From Achatina immaculata (lineage: Eukaryota; Mollusca; Gastropoda; Stylommatophora; Achatinidae): a DNA stretch of 64,000 nt. Made by a program: the position numbers and the translations under genes. The DNA lies in assembly GCA_009760885.1 (NCBI GenBank), contig CM019701.1:39301515-39365514 (forward strand). Direction: 5' to 3'. The notes under the pieces are model-generated. The model was not told the DNA's origin and did not search any database. It saw nothing but the letters and a program-made list of their open reading frames with translations. How positions within the stretch are numbered: the first letter of the stretch is position 1; the number at the start of each line of letters is the position of its first letter. This document shows, one piece after another, positions 13,001 to 25,286 of this stretch.

Positions 13001-16000
13001 TGCCTGTCTTGCTATGCTGGTGTCGGGTTTACTCAGAAAGTTTTCAGCATAGTCCCCAACTAACCAAGTTCATTGCATCTGAACCACCGCTCCACTAAGG
13101 AGGGGGGGGGATCTGATTAACCTATGCACTGCCTCTTTTATCTTATCGTTTGTACTGAACACCTTCTTGGGTGATCAAGACACATGGTAATTATATGGCG
13201 CGAGGTCACGTGAATATGAATGATGTGGAAGACACTCCAGATTCGTAATTTGCTGCGTGAGGGTCGTAGACAAAGAGTGCCAACATGCTGTAACAACCTA
13301 ACTGAACTGAGACGTTTTTTTACCTGATTGCAGGTTTCAAGTAGTTCTCAAGCAGATCACAGTGTGCTTCGATGTTGATAGTGGTTCCTCTGGGCATATA
13401 ATGTTCCAGATTTTGGCCCTTACTGTTCTAGAAGAAAGTAAGCATCAGTTTTTTTTCCGCCCATTGAGTTGTAAGGAACTTCTTTAGGTTTGAGCGAGAA
13501 AGAGTGCCGATACTCCATCATGACTTGCTTTGCCTCTGGCTGGAAGTAAGGGACTCGGCATCTGTCTCCACGGAATATACGTCTTAGAAAGCCATCTTTT
13601 TTTCCAGCTTCATACTGTCCTATCTTAGAAAGCCGTCGTTTTTCTGGTTCATACTGTCCTATCTTAGAAAGCCGTCGTTTTTCTGGTTCATACTGTCCTA
13701 TCTTAGAAAGCCGTCGTTTTTCTGCTTCATACTGTCCTATCTTAGAAAGCCGTCTTTTTTCAGCTTTATACTGTCCTAAACAGTTTCACCAACACCTAGA
13801 TTTCACACCCCACTTTTAAATTCCCATATAGGTCTCACACCTGCCGAAGCCACATAATATTCTCATGAATTTGGAGATGAATTTTTGCAGTTTTCTTACC
13901 CTCATTAACTAAGAAAGGGATAACTTAGCACTGTTCCTCTCTCGTGCATGTTTCCAAGAAAACTGCCATCTTGGATTTGGTCTGTTGACGTGATAATACT
14001 AAAATTGGCCGACTTGCCTCTGCACACGTATGTCTAAACAGGAAGGGTATAAAATACGTGTATTACTCGATTTAGAAGTGTTAGAGCAAAATTTCTGTTA
14101 CTTTCTTTTTTCCTCGCTTTTGTTTAAAATGGACCAGTCATGTTTGCTGTAACCCCAAGTTCATGCATGCATTGTTACTACTGGAAAACTAAATTAACGA
14201 AATTAATGAATATATTAAGAGAAGGGGGCGGAAATGATTAAAAATTAATGATCTGTTGGCACTCTTTGTCTAATAAGACGGATTTGAAGCAAGCACCCAT
14301 CAGTTGGTTCTATGTTCTACAATGGAAGAATGTGCCCGTAAGACAGACGGACAGACAGACACAGAAAGTGACTATTAGAGAGAGAAAGAGACAGAAAATA
14401 AAATAAGAAAGAAAGAGACAAACAGACAGAGTGAGTGAGAGAGACACAGTAAGTGACAGTTAGAGAGAGAAAGAGACAGAAAACAAGACAGGAAGAGAGA
14501 GAGAGAGAGAGTGAGTGAAGGAGAGAGAGAGAGAGGAGGAGGAGGAGAAGGAGAAGGAGGAGGAGAACAATCTTTAGGACTGACCTATAGGAAAGAGTGA
14601 TAAACTTTTGGCTATAAGCAGAGCGGCAAGTGTTTAGGATTGTGCAGATCAGAAGATGCCCAGTAACATCACATTATATTTACAAGCTCCTAACTCTGTT
14701 TATGTGTAGATAAACCAGAGTAATAAACCAGGAAATTATCAGGAAAGAGAAATTCTAGTCTTGGTCTCTGTCAACCTCGCCAACTGAGAAAAGTTTCTTT
14801 CTGGGTCCCATATGGGCATTAAAGAAATCCAGTTCTACCAACTCCGACACAGTTGTTGCATTTCACAGTATTGATAAGAAAGTATGTTACACAGACCCTG
14901 CATTTTGGAGTTTATTGTATGTCATTAGGGAAAAAAAAGTGCAATAATGTATCATGGAATAATAGTGAAAATCTAATCTTACACTAATAACTGTAAGAAG
15001 TCATTATGGAGGTGAAAAAGTGGTGTAAAACAAGACAGTACTGGAATGTAGTGAAATATAACAGAGAAAAGTGCTATCTTATAAAGCGGGGATATACAGA
15101 AGTCCTGTTTTATTTCATGGACCAATAGGGTATAAGTAAAACAGAACTGGAAAGGCACTGTAATAAGGACGTTTGTCTATCCTTCAGTAAAAAAGACTTT
15201 CTTTACTTAACTAACGCATGAGCTGCTCCAATAACTATTTCTTTTCTCTGGAGTAATAAGAGATAATAGATACGGATCATTAATCTTTTGATATATAGAT
15301 ACAAGATGTACGGCCCCGAGGCTGTATTTGGCCCAAATCCGTAGTTTCCCCGATCTTTGGCTTATGCCACAGTAGTGAAGGGGAAATAACTAATATAAAT
15401 TTGTATTACTCAATATTGACAACGTTATTGCCCTTTGAATACTGCTGAAAGTCTAGTCTCTGATTTAAACATCTAAACAATCATCAGCTAATAAATAATA
15501 ATAATTTGCTTAGTTGGCATTTTCATTTCCATTATTATTATCATTTATTTGTTTATCATTATTTGTATTGATCATAACGAAGACGGAAAAACAGCAGGTC
15601 GAGGTGACCACGAAATATACTACAATACGTTGGCTGACACTACTTCTACAAGTGTGAGTGTTGAAGAGTTTGATGAGTACATGATGGAGCGAACAAGGAC
15701 GTTTTTCAAGGAGCAGTTCAACGTAAGCGTGCTTTTACTTTACATGTTCTTTTTTTTCATACTCTAGATAGCCTGAATTATCCATGTACACGTTTGCTCC
15801 TCCCATGTGTACATGTACGGCGTGATACAGTGCTGTATGAGTGTACGTGTGATGTGTCATGTGTAAACAATGACAGTTCAACATACAACAACATCCAAAA
15901 CAAACCAACACTTTGACCGCGAGTCCCTGCCTCCATACACACACATCGAAGAACAGGTCCAAGCATAAGTCCAACAACTCCAAGATCTCACATCTCTCTC

Positions 16001-16003
16001 TCC

Positions 16004-16045
<42 letters not shown>

Positions 16046-16046
16046 A

Positions 16047-16080
<34 letters not shown>

Positions 16081-18453
16081 TGTCTCGCTCTATCTCTCTC
16101 CCTATCTCAATATCTCTCTCTCTCTCTATCTCTCTATCTCTCTTTATCTCTCTCTATCTCTCTCTCTGAACCTTAAGTGCCCAGGGCACATGGGGCTTCC
16201 GCAAGGGTTTTCCACAAATGCCTGTCCTTCGCCTTTTTTTCTGCCCTTGCCCAGGTGAGCCCTCTATTGCTCAACATCCTTTCTGTTGTTCTTCTCCATG
16301 TCTCTTTTGGTCTACCCTTACTTCTGTTCCCCTGTGGTGTCCATCTTAGTGCTGTTTTTGATAGTGAGTATCTCACATATATACTCCCATGTTTATTCAT
16401 TTGCTCTGCACTGTTACAGACAGATAAAGACCTGGCGTACGTCCGTACGTCCATCTTCTAGCTTCCACACAGCTGCTCCCTATCAAAACCCCCAGCCAGA
16501 AGGAAAAAAAGGCCTCTCGTGGCCATGTTCCATAACAACCCAGTCACGTGACCAAACGACCAACGTTCACATCGCCACTTGAATCAGTGGTGCTTAATCG
16601 TGTGTTGTAGCAAAGCCTGAACAGATACGACACACCTGGCAGATCATAAACTGCCATATCCTCCCTCATTATAATCCCCAGATCTCTTGCCAGTGTATGT
16701 AGCAATTACGCCTTACTAAGTATATCTATGTATGATCCTTTCAAGTCAACTTTGTTAACAATTTTTGTTGTGATTTCCTACCATACTGCTGTTAATGATT
16801 CATTAACACAATCCTAAAACTGAATGATTCATTAACAGAATCACATCTCTTTTTTTTTTGGAATGATTTTTATTGTCCATAAACATTTCATCGCAATCAC
16901 CTGCGGAAAGTAAAAATCTATGAGCAAAGAAAGCAAAATCGAATGTTTTCAACAACAAAAAAAAGAAGAAGAAGAACAATGAGGAGCTGAAATACTTGTC
17001 ATCTGTTCATTATGTTCTTTTCCACCTTTTAAAATCTTTTCATCATGTTCGTTTCGGTCTTTTCCTCCTCCTCCTTCTCCTCCTCCTTCTCCTCCTCCTT
17101 CTTCTTCTTCTCCTTCTTCTTCTTCTTCCCTGTGGGAGAAGTGAGTCTGATAAATGTCAGAGGAAAAGAGCGAAAGTCTCAACAACCAATCCCAGGTAAA
17201 TTCCTGTCCACTTCCTGAAGAGTCATTTGATTATCTTACCAGGCCATCCCGGACAATGACGAGGCCTCCAGGACAGTTGGTCTGAACAGTGAGAACAAAC
17301 ATAAGAACCGCTACAAGAACATATGTGCATGTGAGTAGACTAAGGTTATCTAAAGAAGTGTAGTAATAGTTCACTTGTTCTTAGGTCTATTCAGCATGGA
17401 TGTGACCAATGGTACTGAAGTATCCTTTTAGGATGGATAGGATGAACAATGCTGAGATCTCTTTAGGATGGATAGTATCAGTAGTGCTAAGATCTCGTTA
17501 GAATGGATAGGATCAGTAATGCTGAGATCTCTTTAGGATAGATAGGATCAGTAGTGCTAAGATCTCTTTAGGGTGTATAGAATTAGAAGTGCTAATTCTG
17601 CTGGCGAGAATCTTCGGCTGCCGCGCGTGAGGTGAAATTCCTCTCGGCCAATGAAGAAAAATGCGATTAAGGTTGCCACACGGCGCCGCTGTGGAAAAGG
17701 TGATGGAAAGGATTAAGTGAAGTTTAGTCGGTATGGTCAGAAGACTCGCGGTGAGGGCTACACATACCACGGCACCACTGCTCTAGAGGCCGGTCACGTC
17801 CCATATACACCCATACTGGGGCAATATGCCTAAACCGACTTAACCTAGGGGTGAAACTTGATGGCTACGCATATCACGGTACCTCCGCTCTAGAGGCCAG
17901 TCACGTCCTATATACACATATACTGAGATAATACGCCTAAACCGGCTTAACCCAGGGGTGAAACTCACTAGCGGCGAGGATTAGTTCTCCTGGACAAAAG
18001 CTCTGTCCTGGTCACCACCAGGAAAGGTAACGGCCATGACCACAAAATACTAAAGTCGGAGACACTGAACCAGTGCAGTTTAGATAGGCAACCACCTCTC
18101 ACACGATATATGTGTATCCTAATCACGCTGAGGTTTTCCGGTGAGAAAGTCCATTGCTGGACTGGATGGGCAACTACCTTTCACCCGACGGGGACACACA
18201 GGTATCCAAAATCACGTCGAGGTTTTCCAGTGAGAAAGTCCAACTCTAGACTAAACTGGTGAAACGAAAACCACAGTGTCACGCAATCCCGCTTCTGTGA
18301 CCCACCAAGAATACAGGCTCAAGCCCCAAGATGCTCTGAGCCTCCATCCTAAATGAGACTATCGCGCGGACCTTAGGAGTAAATTCAGTAGGATCACAGG
18401 GCGATCTTAGTAGTAGAAGCGAACGAAGAAGAAGAAGAAGAAAAAAGAAGTAA

Positions 18454-18511
<58 letters not shown>

Positions 18512-21500
18512 GATGGTAGTGCTAAGATCTCTTTAGGATGGATAAGATAAGTAGTGCTAAGATCTCTTTAGGATGGATAAGATAAGTAGTGCTAAGATCT
18601 CTTTAGGATGGATAAGATCAGTAGTGCTAAGATATCTTTAGGATGGATAAGATCTTTAGGATGGGTCCCTACCACAGCCACCGCTGATTAAGTTTAACCT
18701 GAAGAACGGCCATGCTCTGCTGCTGGCCTAGAGATGGGCTTCCTTACACTCAGGACGCTCCCATATCTACCCAGCCTTTAACCTCAGCGTTGTTCACGGT
18801 GTACGATGGGTGGTAATGCCAATGGCACATTGACTGACTGCGGCTCGATCTTTCACGCAAAGTTCCGAATGTCTGCCACACCCTGGTAAAGATAAGTTTT
18901 GAAGTGCACATTCGGGGGGGGGGGGGGTCCAAGATACATATGCTGTAGGAATCGATGAGAGACCATTCACAGAATCGGCGACAAAGAACACCAGCCCACA
19001 GCTCCAGAGGACAGAAGACAATAAGAGGCAGAGCAAAGACCTGTCCCTATTATCCACAAATGTAAAACGTCTAACTATGTATTCCTTCATTCAGATGATC
19101 ACTCTCGAGTGCACCTGATTCCAAATGATGTGAAGAAACACGGAGACTACATCAATGCATCTTACATAGAGGTAAGATTAGTATTCCTATCATTCTATCG
19201 CTTATTCTGGCATCCATATCTGCACTCTTCCGAAATGCTAAAGAATATAAAACCAATTACTTACACATTATGATTGTTTCAGAGTCTTAGTTTTCTCACG
19301 TTTGTAGTAAAAGCTATTTGCAGATCTTTCATTTTCACTGCATATTATAAGCTCTATGCGACTGAAATCACGATGAAGATCTTGGTTCCAGTGCAGATCA
19401 GACTTACTTTACCCCTCCCCACCCCTTTTTCTGCTGAAGATCTAAGGAAAAGGCACTGATAAAGAAACAAAAAATAGCTAGAAGACTTTCATGGGGCTTA
19501 GCTATGACCTCAAATATGTATGTGCAGACTGAGTTATGACCTCAAATATGAATGTGCAGACTGAGCTATGACCTCAGATATGTATGTGCAGACTGAGCTA
19601 TGACCTCAGATATGTATGGGCAGACTGAGCTATGACCTCAGATATGTATGTTCAAAATGAAGGTAGTGGAATTTTAGGACCGGGTATAGACACTTTATCC
19701 GGCCACCACTGTCATCGAAGTTGTGGAGTCTGTTAGTAGGGCGGCTCCCAACAAGGTATGATACAAACAACTGACTCCTCAGTCAAATCCCACTATTTTT
19801 AATTCACTCCAGTATCGAACACAGAACATTCAAGAGAGCACACTGTCCTAGCTCCTTCAGTCTTCACATGTTCTACTAATCAGCCCAAAAAACTCAAACT
19901 GCAAATAATCTTGATTCCCTCCAATAGTCACTACATCAAAATATGTGTGATGCAGGCCTTCTTGTTAAACTAACATTCTCGACTGAAAAAAAAATATATA
20001 AAGCATACAAATGACTGTTCACTGCAACTCTTCCAATCTTGGACTGCCTGTCGCCATCTTTGTTCCAAATAAACTTATTACGGGCCTCTTCCCGCGGACC
20101 TCAGTTGTGGGTTGGTCTGTCATATTTTGCTTAACAGTCTTCAGGACTTGTTACCACTAACCTTTTCGAGGATTCGTTGATAAATACCTTACATCACAGG
20201 TCTGGCCTCAGCTTGTCCAACCGAAACAAAATGATCAAGCCCCACCCCATCCCCCTACCCTCTCTCTCCTCTCTCCCTCTCTAGCGTATGACGTCATACT
20301 TCCCGCCAGTCGATCGCAGTCACTCGACACCATTCGTTCCCTTACACGCGCACCCTACACAGATCATTCCAAATATGGAAGCAGTGACTCCTCTCCATCG
20401 TGCAATGATGATAGTCCTTGATCCATGCAACATTTTTGTATTTATAGCAAAGTTCATAATATTTGGTTTCAGTGAGCACGTTTTACAACAGGGGCGGCCG
20501 AATTTGTCTCGAGGTAGGAACGTAATTTATTAATGTTAAAGTATTTATAAAGTAAGTACAACAAACAACGTTGGTTACTTTCTAAAAAGTGTGCAAGTAC
20601 AACAAACAACGTTGGTTACTTTCTAAAAAATATGCAAGTACAACAAACAACGTTGGTTACTTTCTAAAAAATATGCAAGTACAACAAACAACATTGGTTA
20701 CTTTCTAAAAAGTATGCAAGTACAACAAACAACACTGGTTACTTTCTAAAAAATATGCAAGTACAACAAACAACGTAGGCTACTCTCTAAAAAGTATGCA
20801 AGTGAATTAAACAACCCTGGTTACTTTCTAAAAAAAAAAAACAGATTATGAAACAAGAGCAGAAATAACACTGTTATCTGATGTGAATTCCATGTCGAGA
20901 TAAGAATGATTATCGAATGTTTTCCACAGGGATTCAGCTCTGATGAGAAGTTTATCGCATCTCAAGGTGAGTAAAGAATCATTAGCCGAATTATCATGAA
21001 ATAACACCAGCGTATGTTGTCTGTGTGCAAAGTAATTTGGATTCATCAATTACTGATTAGGGTTTTTCTTCGAAAAGAATAGGCTACTCTATTACACCAT
21101 TCAAATGTGATAAGTCTAACGTGCATTTACTGTCCTGATCGCGTGTGAGCACGTGGAAATGAAATGGCGGAAAGACTTGCTGGGCAGGCTAAAATAATAG
21201 ACAGGCTGAGAATGGACAAGGCTGACGTTGCTGAAGCTGTATTTGACAGATCGCGGGAAAATGAGGAGCGGGAATGGAAGGATAATTGAGGTATAAGGAG
21301 ATTTCCGGTGATGGGATAGATTACAGGTGCGGACAGAAAAACTGAATTGTCTTGCAAAAATCGCACCGTAAATAATGAACACAGGACAGGAACTGCTAGC
21401 AAGCTCTTGGATACGCCGGAGTATATGTGGGGCTGTCCTGAATACGTCGGTGTATATATGGGGCTATCCTGAATACGTCGGAGTATATGGGGGGGGGGGC

Positions 21501-24500
21501 TGTCCTGAATACGTCGGAGTATATGTGGGGGCTGTCCTGAACACGTTTTTAGTATATGCGGGGCTGTCCTGAATACGTCGGCGTATATGGGGGGGGGGGG
21601 ACTGTCCTGAATACGTCGGCGTATATGCAGGTGGGGGGCTGTCTTGAATACGTCGGCGTATATGCAGGTGGGGAGCTGTCTTGAATACGTCGGCGTATAT
21701 GCGGGGGGGGGGGGGGCTGTCCTGAATACGTCGGAGTATATGTGGGGGCTGTCCTGAATATAATGATGCTGGAGACTGAATTTTGAACCTTAAACCTCGA
21801 TTATGGCCCAAATGGATGGACGATCATTCTTGACCAATATTTTGCTGTTGATGTTTTTATTTCTCACCTGATTGACTGCGTTTCTGTCCTGTTTGCTCAG
21901 TCCATTCATATACTTTTATTATTAAATGTTTCTTTTTATATTCATATTTCAGCACCATGTTTTTTTAGGGGTCCATCCCCCCCTCTCTTACAGCGTCAGA
22001 AGTTTAAAGGGCCGAAACGCTTGCCTGAGGGGGTGGAGTGGATCTGAGTGTGGCAGTCTGAGTGGACTTTGTTGGAAAATCTTAAAGCGAAACGACGATT
22101 GTAAAATTGTAGAATGTGAGAAAATCGTCGCGAACAGAATCCATGGTGATAGTTACCCATGTTTTGTGAAGTAGGCCATGGGTAGAGAGTCGAGAAATAG
22201 AGCTGAGGAAAAAGTAGGCCATGGGTAGAGAGTCGAGAAATAGAGCTGAGGAAAAAGTAGGCCATGGGTAGAGAGTCGAGAAATAGAGCTGAGGAAAAAG
22301 TAGACCATGGGTAGAGAGTCGAGAAATAGAGCTGAGGAAAAAGTAGGCCATGGGTAGAGAGACGAGAAATAGAGCTGATGAAAAAGTAGGCCATGGGTAG
22401 AGAGTCGAGAAATAGAGCTGAGGAAAAAGGCAGACAGAAACGGGAACTTGTTTATACTTTTTTCTTAGTGACGTTTGTTAATTAATACCATAATTTCTGG
22501 CAGTTACATAATGTTGGAAGAAACAATAAAACATAATGTTGGAAGAAATAGTAAAACATAATATTGGAAGAAGCAGAAAAACATTATATTGGAAGAAACA
22601 GTAAAACATAATATTGGAAGAAACAGTAAAACATAATGTTGGAAGAAACAGTAAAACATAATGTTGGAAGAAACAGTAAAACATAATATTGGAAGAAACA
22701 GTAAAACATAATATTGGAAGAAACAGTAAAACATAATGTTGGAAGAAACAGTAAAACATAATATTGGAAGAAACAGTAAAACATAATATTGGAAGAAACA
22801 GTAAAACATAATATTGGAAGAAACAGTAAAACATAATATTGGAAGAAACAGTAAAACATAATATTGGAAGAAACAGTAAAACATAATGTTGGAAGAAACA
22901 GTAAAACATAATGTTGGAAGAAACAGTAAAACACAATGTTGGAAGAAACAGTAAAACATAATATTGGAAGAAACAGTAAAACATAATATTGGAAGAAACA
23001 GTAAAACATAATATTGGAAGAAACAGTAAAACATAATGTTGGAAGAAACAGTAAAACATAATGTTGGAAGAAACAGTAAAACACAATGTTGGAAGAAACA
23101 GTAAAACATAATATTGGAAGAAACAGTAAAACATAATGTTGGAAGAAACCGTAAAACATAAAGGAAGGAAGGAAGGAAGGAACTTTTTTTTTCTAAAGAT
23201 GTCAGCATTTAAGTTTTCTCTCTTTAATCCTCTTTACTAGCCAGCCTTCTTCAATATTATGTTCTTGTACAGTAGTATGGATATATTTTGCTCTTTTTTG
23301 TATCCATGATATTTGAAGATGATAGCCACGTCTTTTTTGCATCGGTACAGGCCCAACAATGACTATTCTGGAAGACTTTGTTCGAATGTTGTGGGAGCAG
23401 AAGGTGGAGAAAGTGGTCATGCTGACCAGCCTAGTAGAGGATGGGAAGGTATGCAAGAGAAACGTGTAGATTATTGTTTCAGTTAAAAGGTTTAGCGTTG
23501 GAAGGTATAAGAAGAGAATTGTGTAGATTATTGTTTCAGTTAAAAGCTTCAGCGTTGGAAGATATGAGAAGAAAATTGTGTAGACTATTGTTTCAGTTAA
23601 AAGGTTTAGTTTAGCGTTGGAAGGTATGAGAAGAAAATTGTGTAGATTATTGTTTCAGTTAAAAGGTTTAGCGTTGGAAGGTATGAGAAGAAAATTGTGT
23701 AGTTATTGTTTCAGTTAAAAGGTTTAGCGTTGGAATATATGAGAAGAAAATTGTGTAGATTATTGTTTCAGTTAAAAAGTTTAGCGTTGGAAGGTATGAG
23801 AAAAATTGTGTAGATTATTGTTTCAGTTAAAAGGTTTAGCGTTGGAAAGTATGAGAAGAGAATTGTGTAGATTATTGTTTCAGTTAAAAGGTTTAGCGTT
23901 GGAAGGTATGAGAAGAGAATTGTGTAGATTATTGTTTCAGTTAAAAGGTTTAGCGTTGGAAGGTATGAGAAGAAAATTGTGTAGTTATTGTTTCAGTTAA
24001 AAGGTTTAGCGTTGGAATATATGAGAAGAAAATTGTGTAGATTATTGTTTCAGTTAAAAAGTTTAGCGTTGGAAGGTATGAGAAGAAAATTGTGTAGATT
24101 ATTGTTTCAGTTAAAAGGTTTAGCGTTGGAAAGTATGAGAAGAGAATTGTGTAGATTATTGTTTCAGTTAAAAGGTTTAGCGTTGGAAGGTATGAGAAGA
24201 GAATTGTGTAGATTATTGTTTCAGTTAAAAGGTTTAGCGTTGGAAGGTATGAGAAGAAAATTGTGTAGATTATTGTTTCAGTTAAAAGCACTGGAAGGTA
24301 TGAGAAGAGATTTTTGTAGATTTTTGTTTCAGTTATAAGGTTTAGCGTTGTAAGGTATGAGAAGAGAATTCTGTAGACTGTTGTGTCGGTCGCAAGACTG
24401 AGCAATGAATGGTATGATAAAGGAAAAGTGTAAGCTTTTATTCCAGCTATACTTGAGAAAGGTTTGGCACTAGAAGGCGAGGTAAGAGAACTGCAATTAT

Positions 24501-25184
24501 CTAATCTGTTAGTGAGAAAGATTATAAGCATGGAAGGTTATGACATGAGACATGTGTAGTTTGTTGTCTTGACTGCAGATGATAAAGGTCGAGGATGGGA
24601 AAGTATGGCAAGAGTGATCTGTAGATTGTTATCTTCATTGTAGATGAGAAAAGTTTAATTCTAGAGATTGCATGTGTGACAAAGAAATGAGAGAATCGTA
24701 ATTTAAACATTTGTTACAGCATTGAATTTATATAACTTTTATATGCTCTTCACATTTACAGATTTTATCAAACACGTTTTTAGCTGCAGATTAGATGTTG
24801 TTTATACAGGTAGTTTAGATGGATGATGATTGCTATTATTTCTTTAGTTTTCATAATTTTGATTCTGAATATCATTTTTGAAATAAAGTAGTGACTATAT
24901 GCAGCCCGTAACGGATTTAGTTGTGGTAAGTTATTAGTGTTAATGATGACGCCGAGGTGATAGCGATGAAGATGACAATAATTACTGCTATGATGATGAT
25001 GGAACGGTAATGGCGATGATGATGATGACGACGACGATGATAATGATAGCGATGATGAAGATGATGATGATGACGATGATGATGATGGAACGGTAATGGC
25101 GATGATGATGATGACGACGACGATGATGATGATAGTGATGATGAAGATGATGATGATGACGATGATGATGATGATAATGATAGC

Positions 25185-25239
<55 letters not shown>

Positions 25240-25253
25240 GTGATGACGATGAC

Positions 25254-25286
<33 letters not shown>

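Noticed and set aside
15595..15722. Alternative exon-7 start at the in-frame acceptor 15594
   Set aside because: Not excluded, but 15583 was preferred because of the better upstream pyrimidine content; both keep the frame.
22503..23160. CRISPR-like regular array
   Set aside because: Direct tandem units with no spacers, in a eukaryotic intron.
22478..23208. Three overlapping minus-strand frames of 191-234 codons ([14 protein letters not shown] repeats)
   Set aside because: They are translations of a 25-bp tandem repeat without stops in any minus frame; the DNA is intronic.
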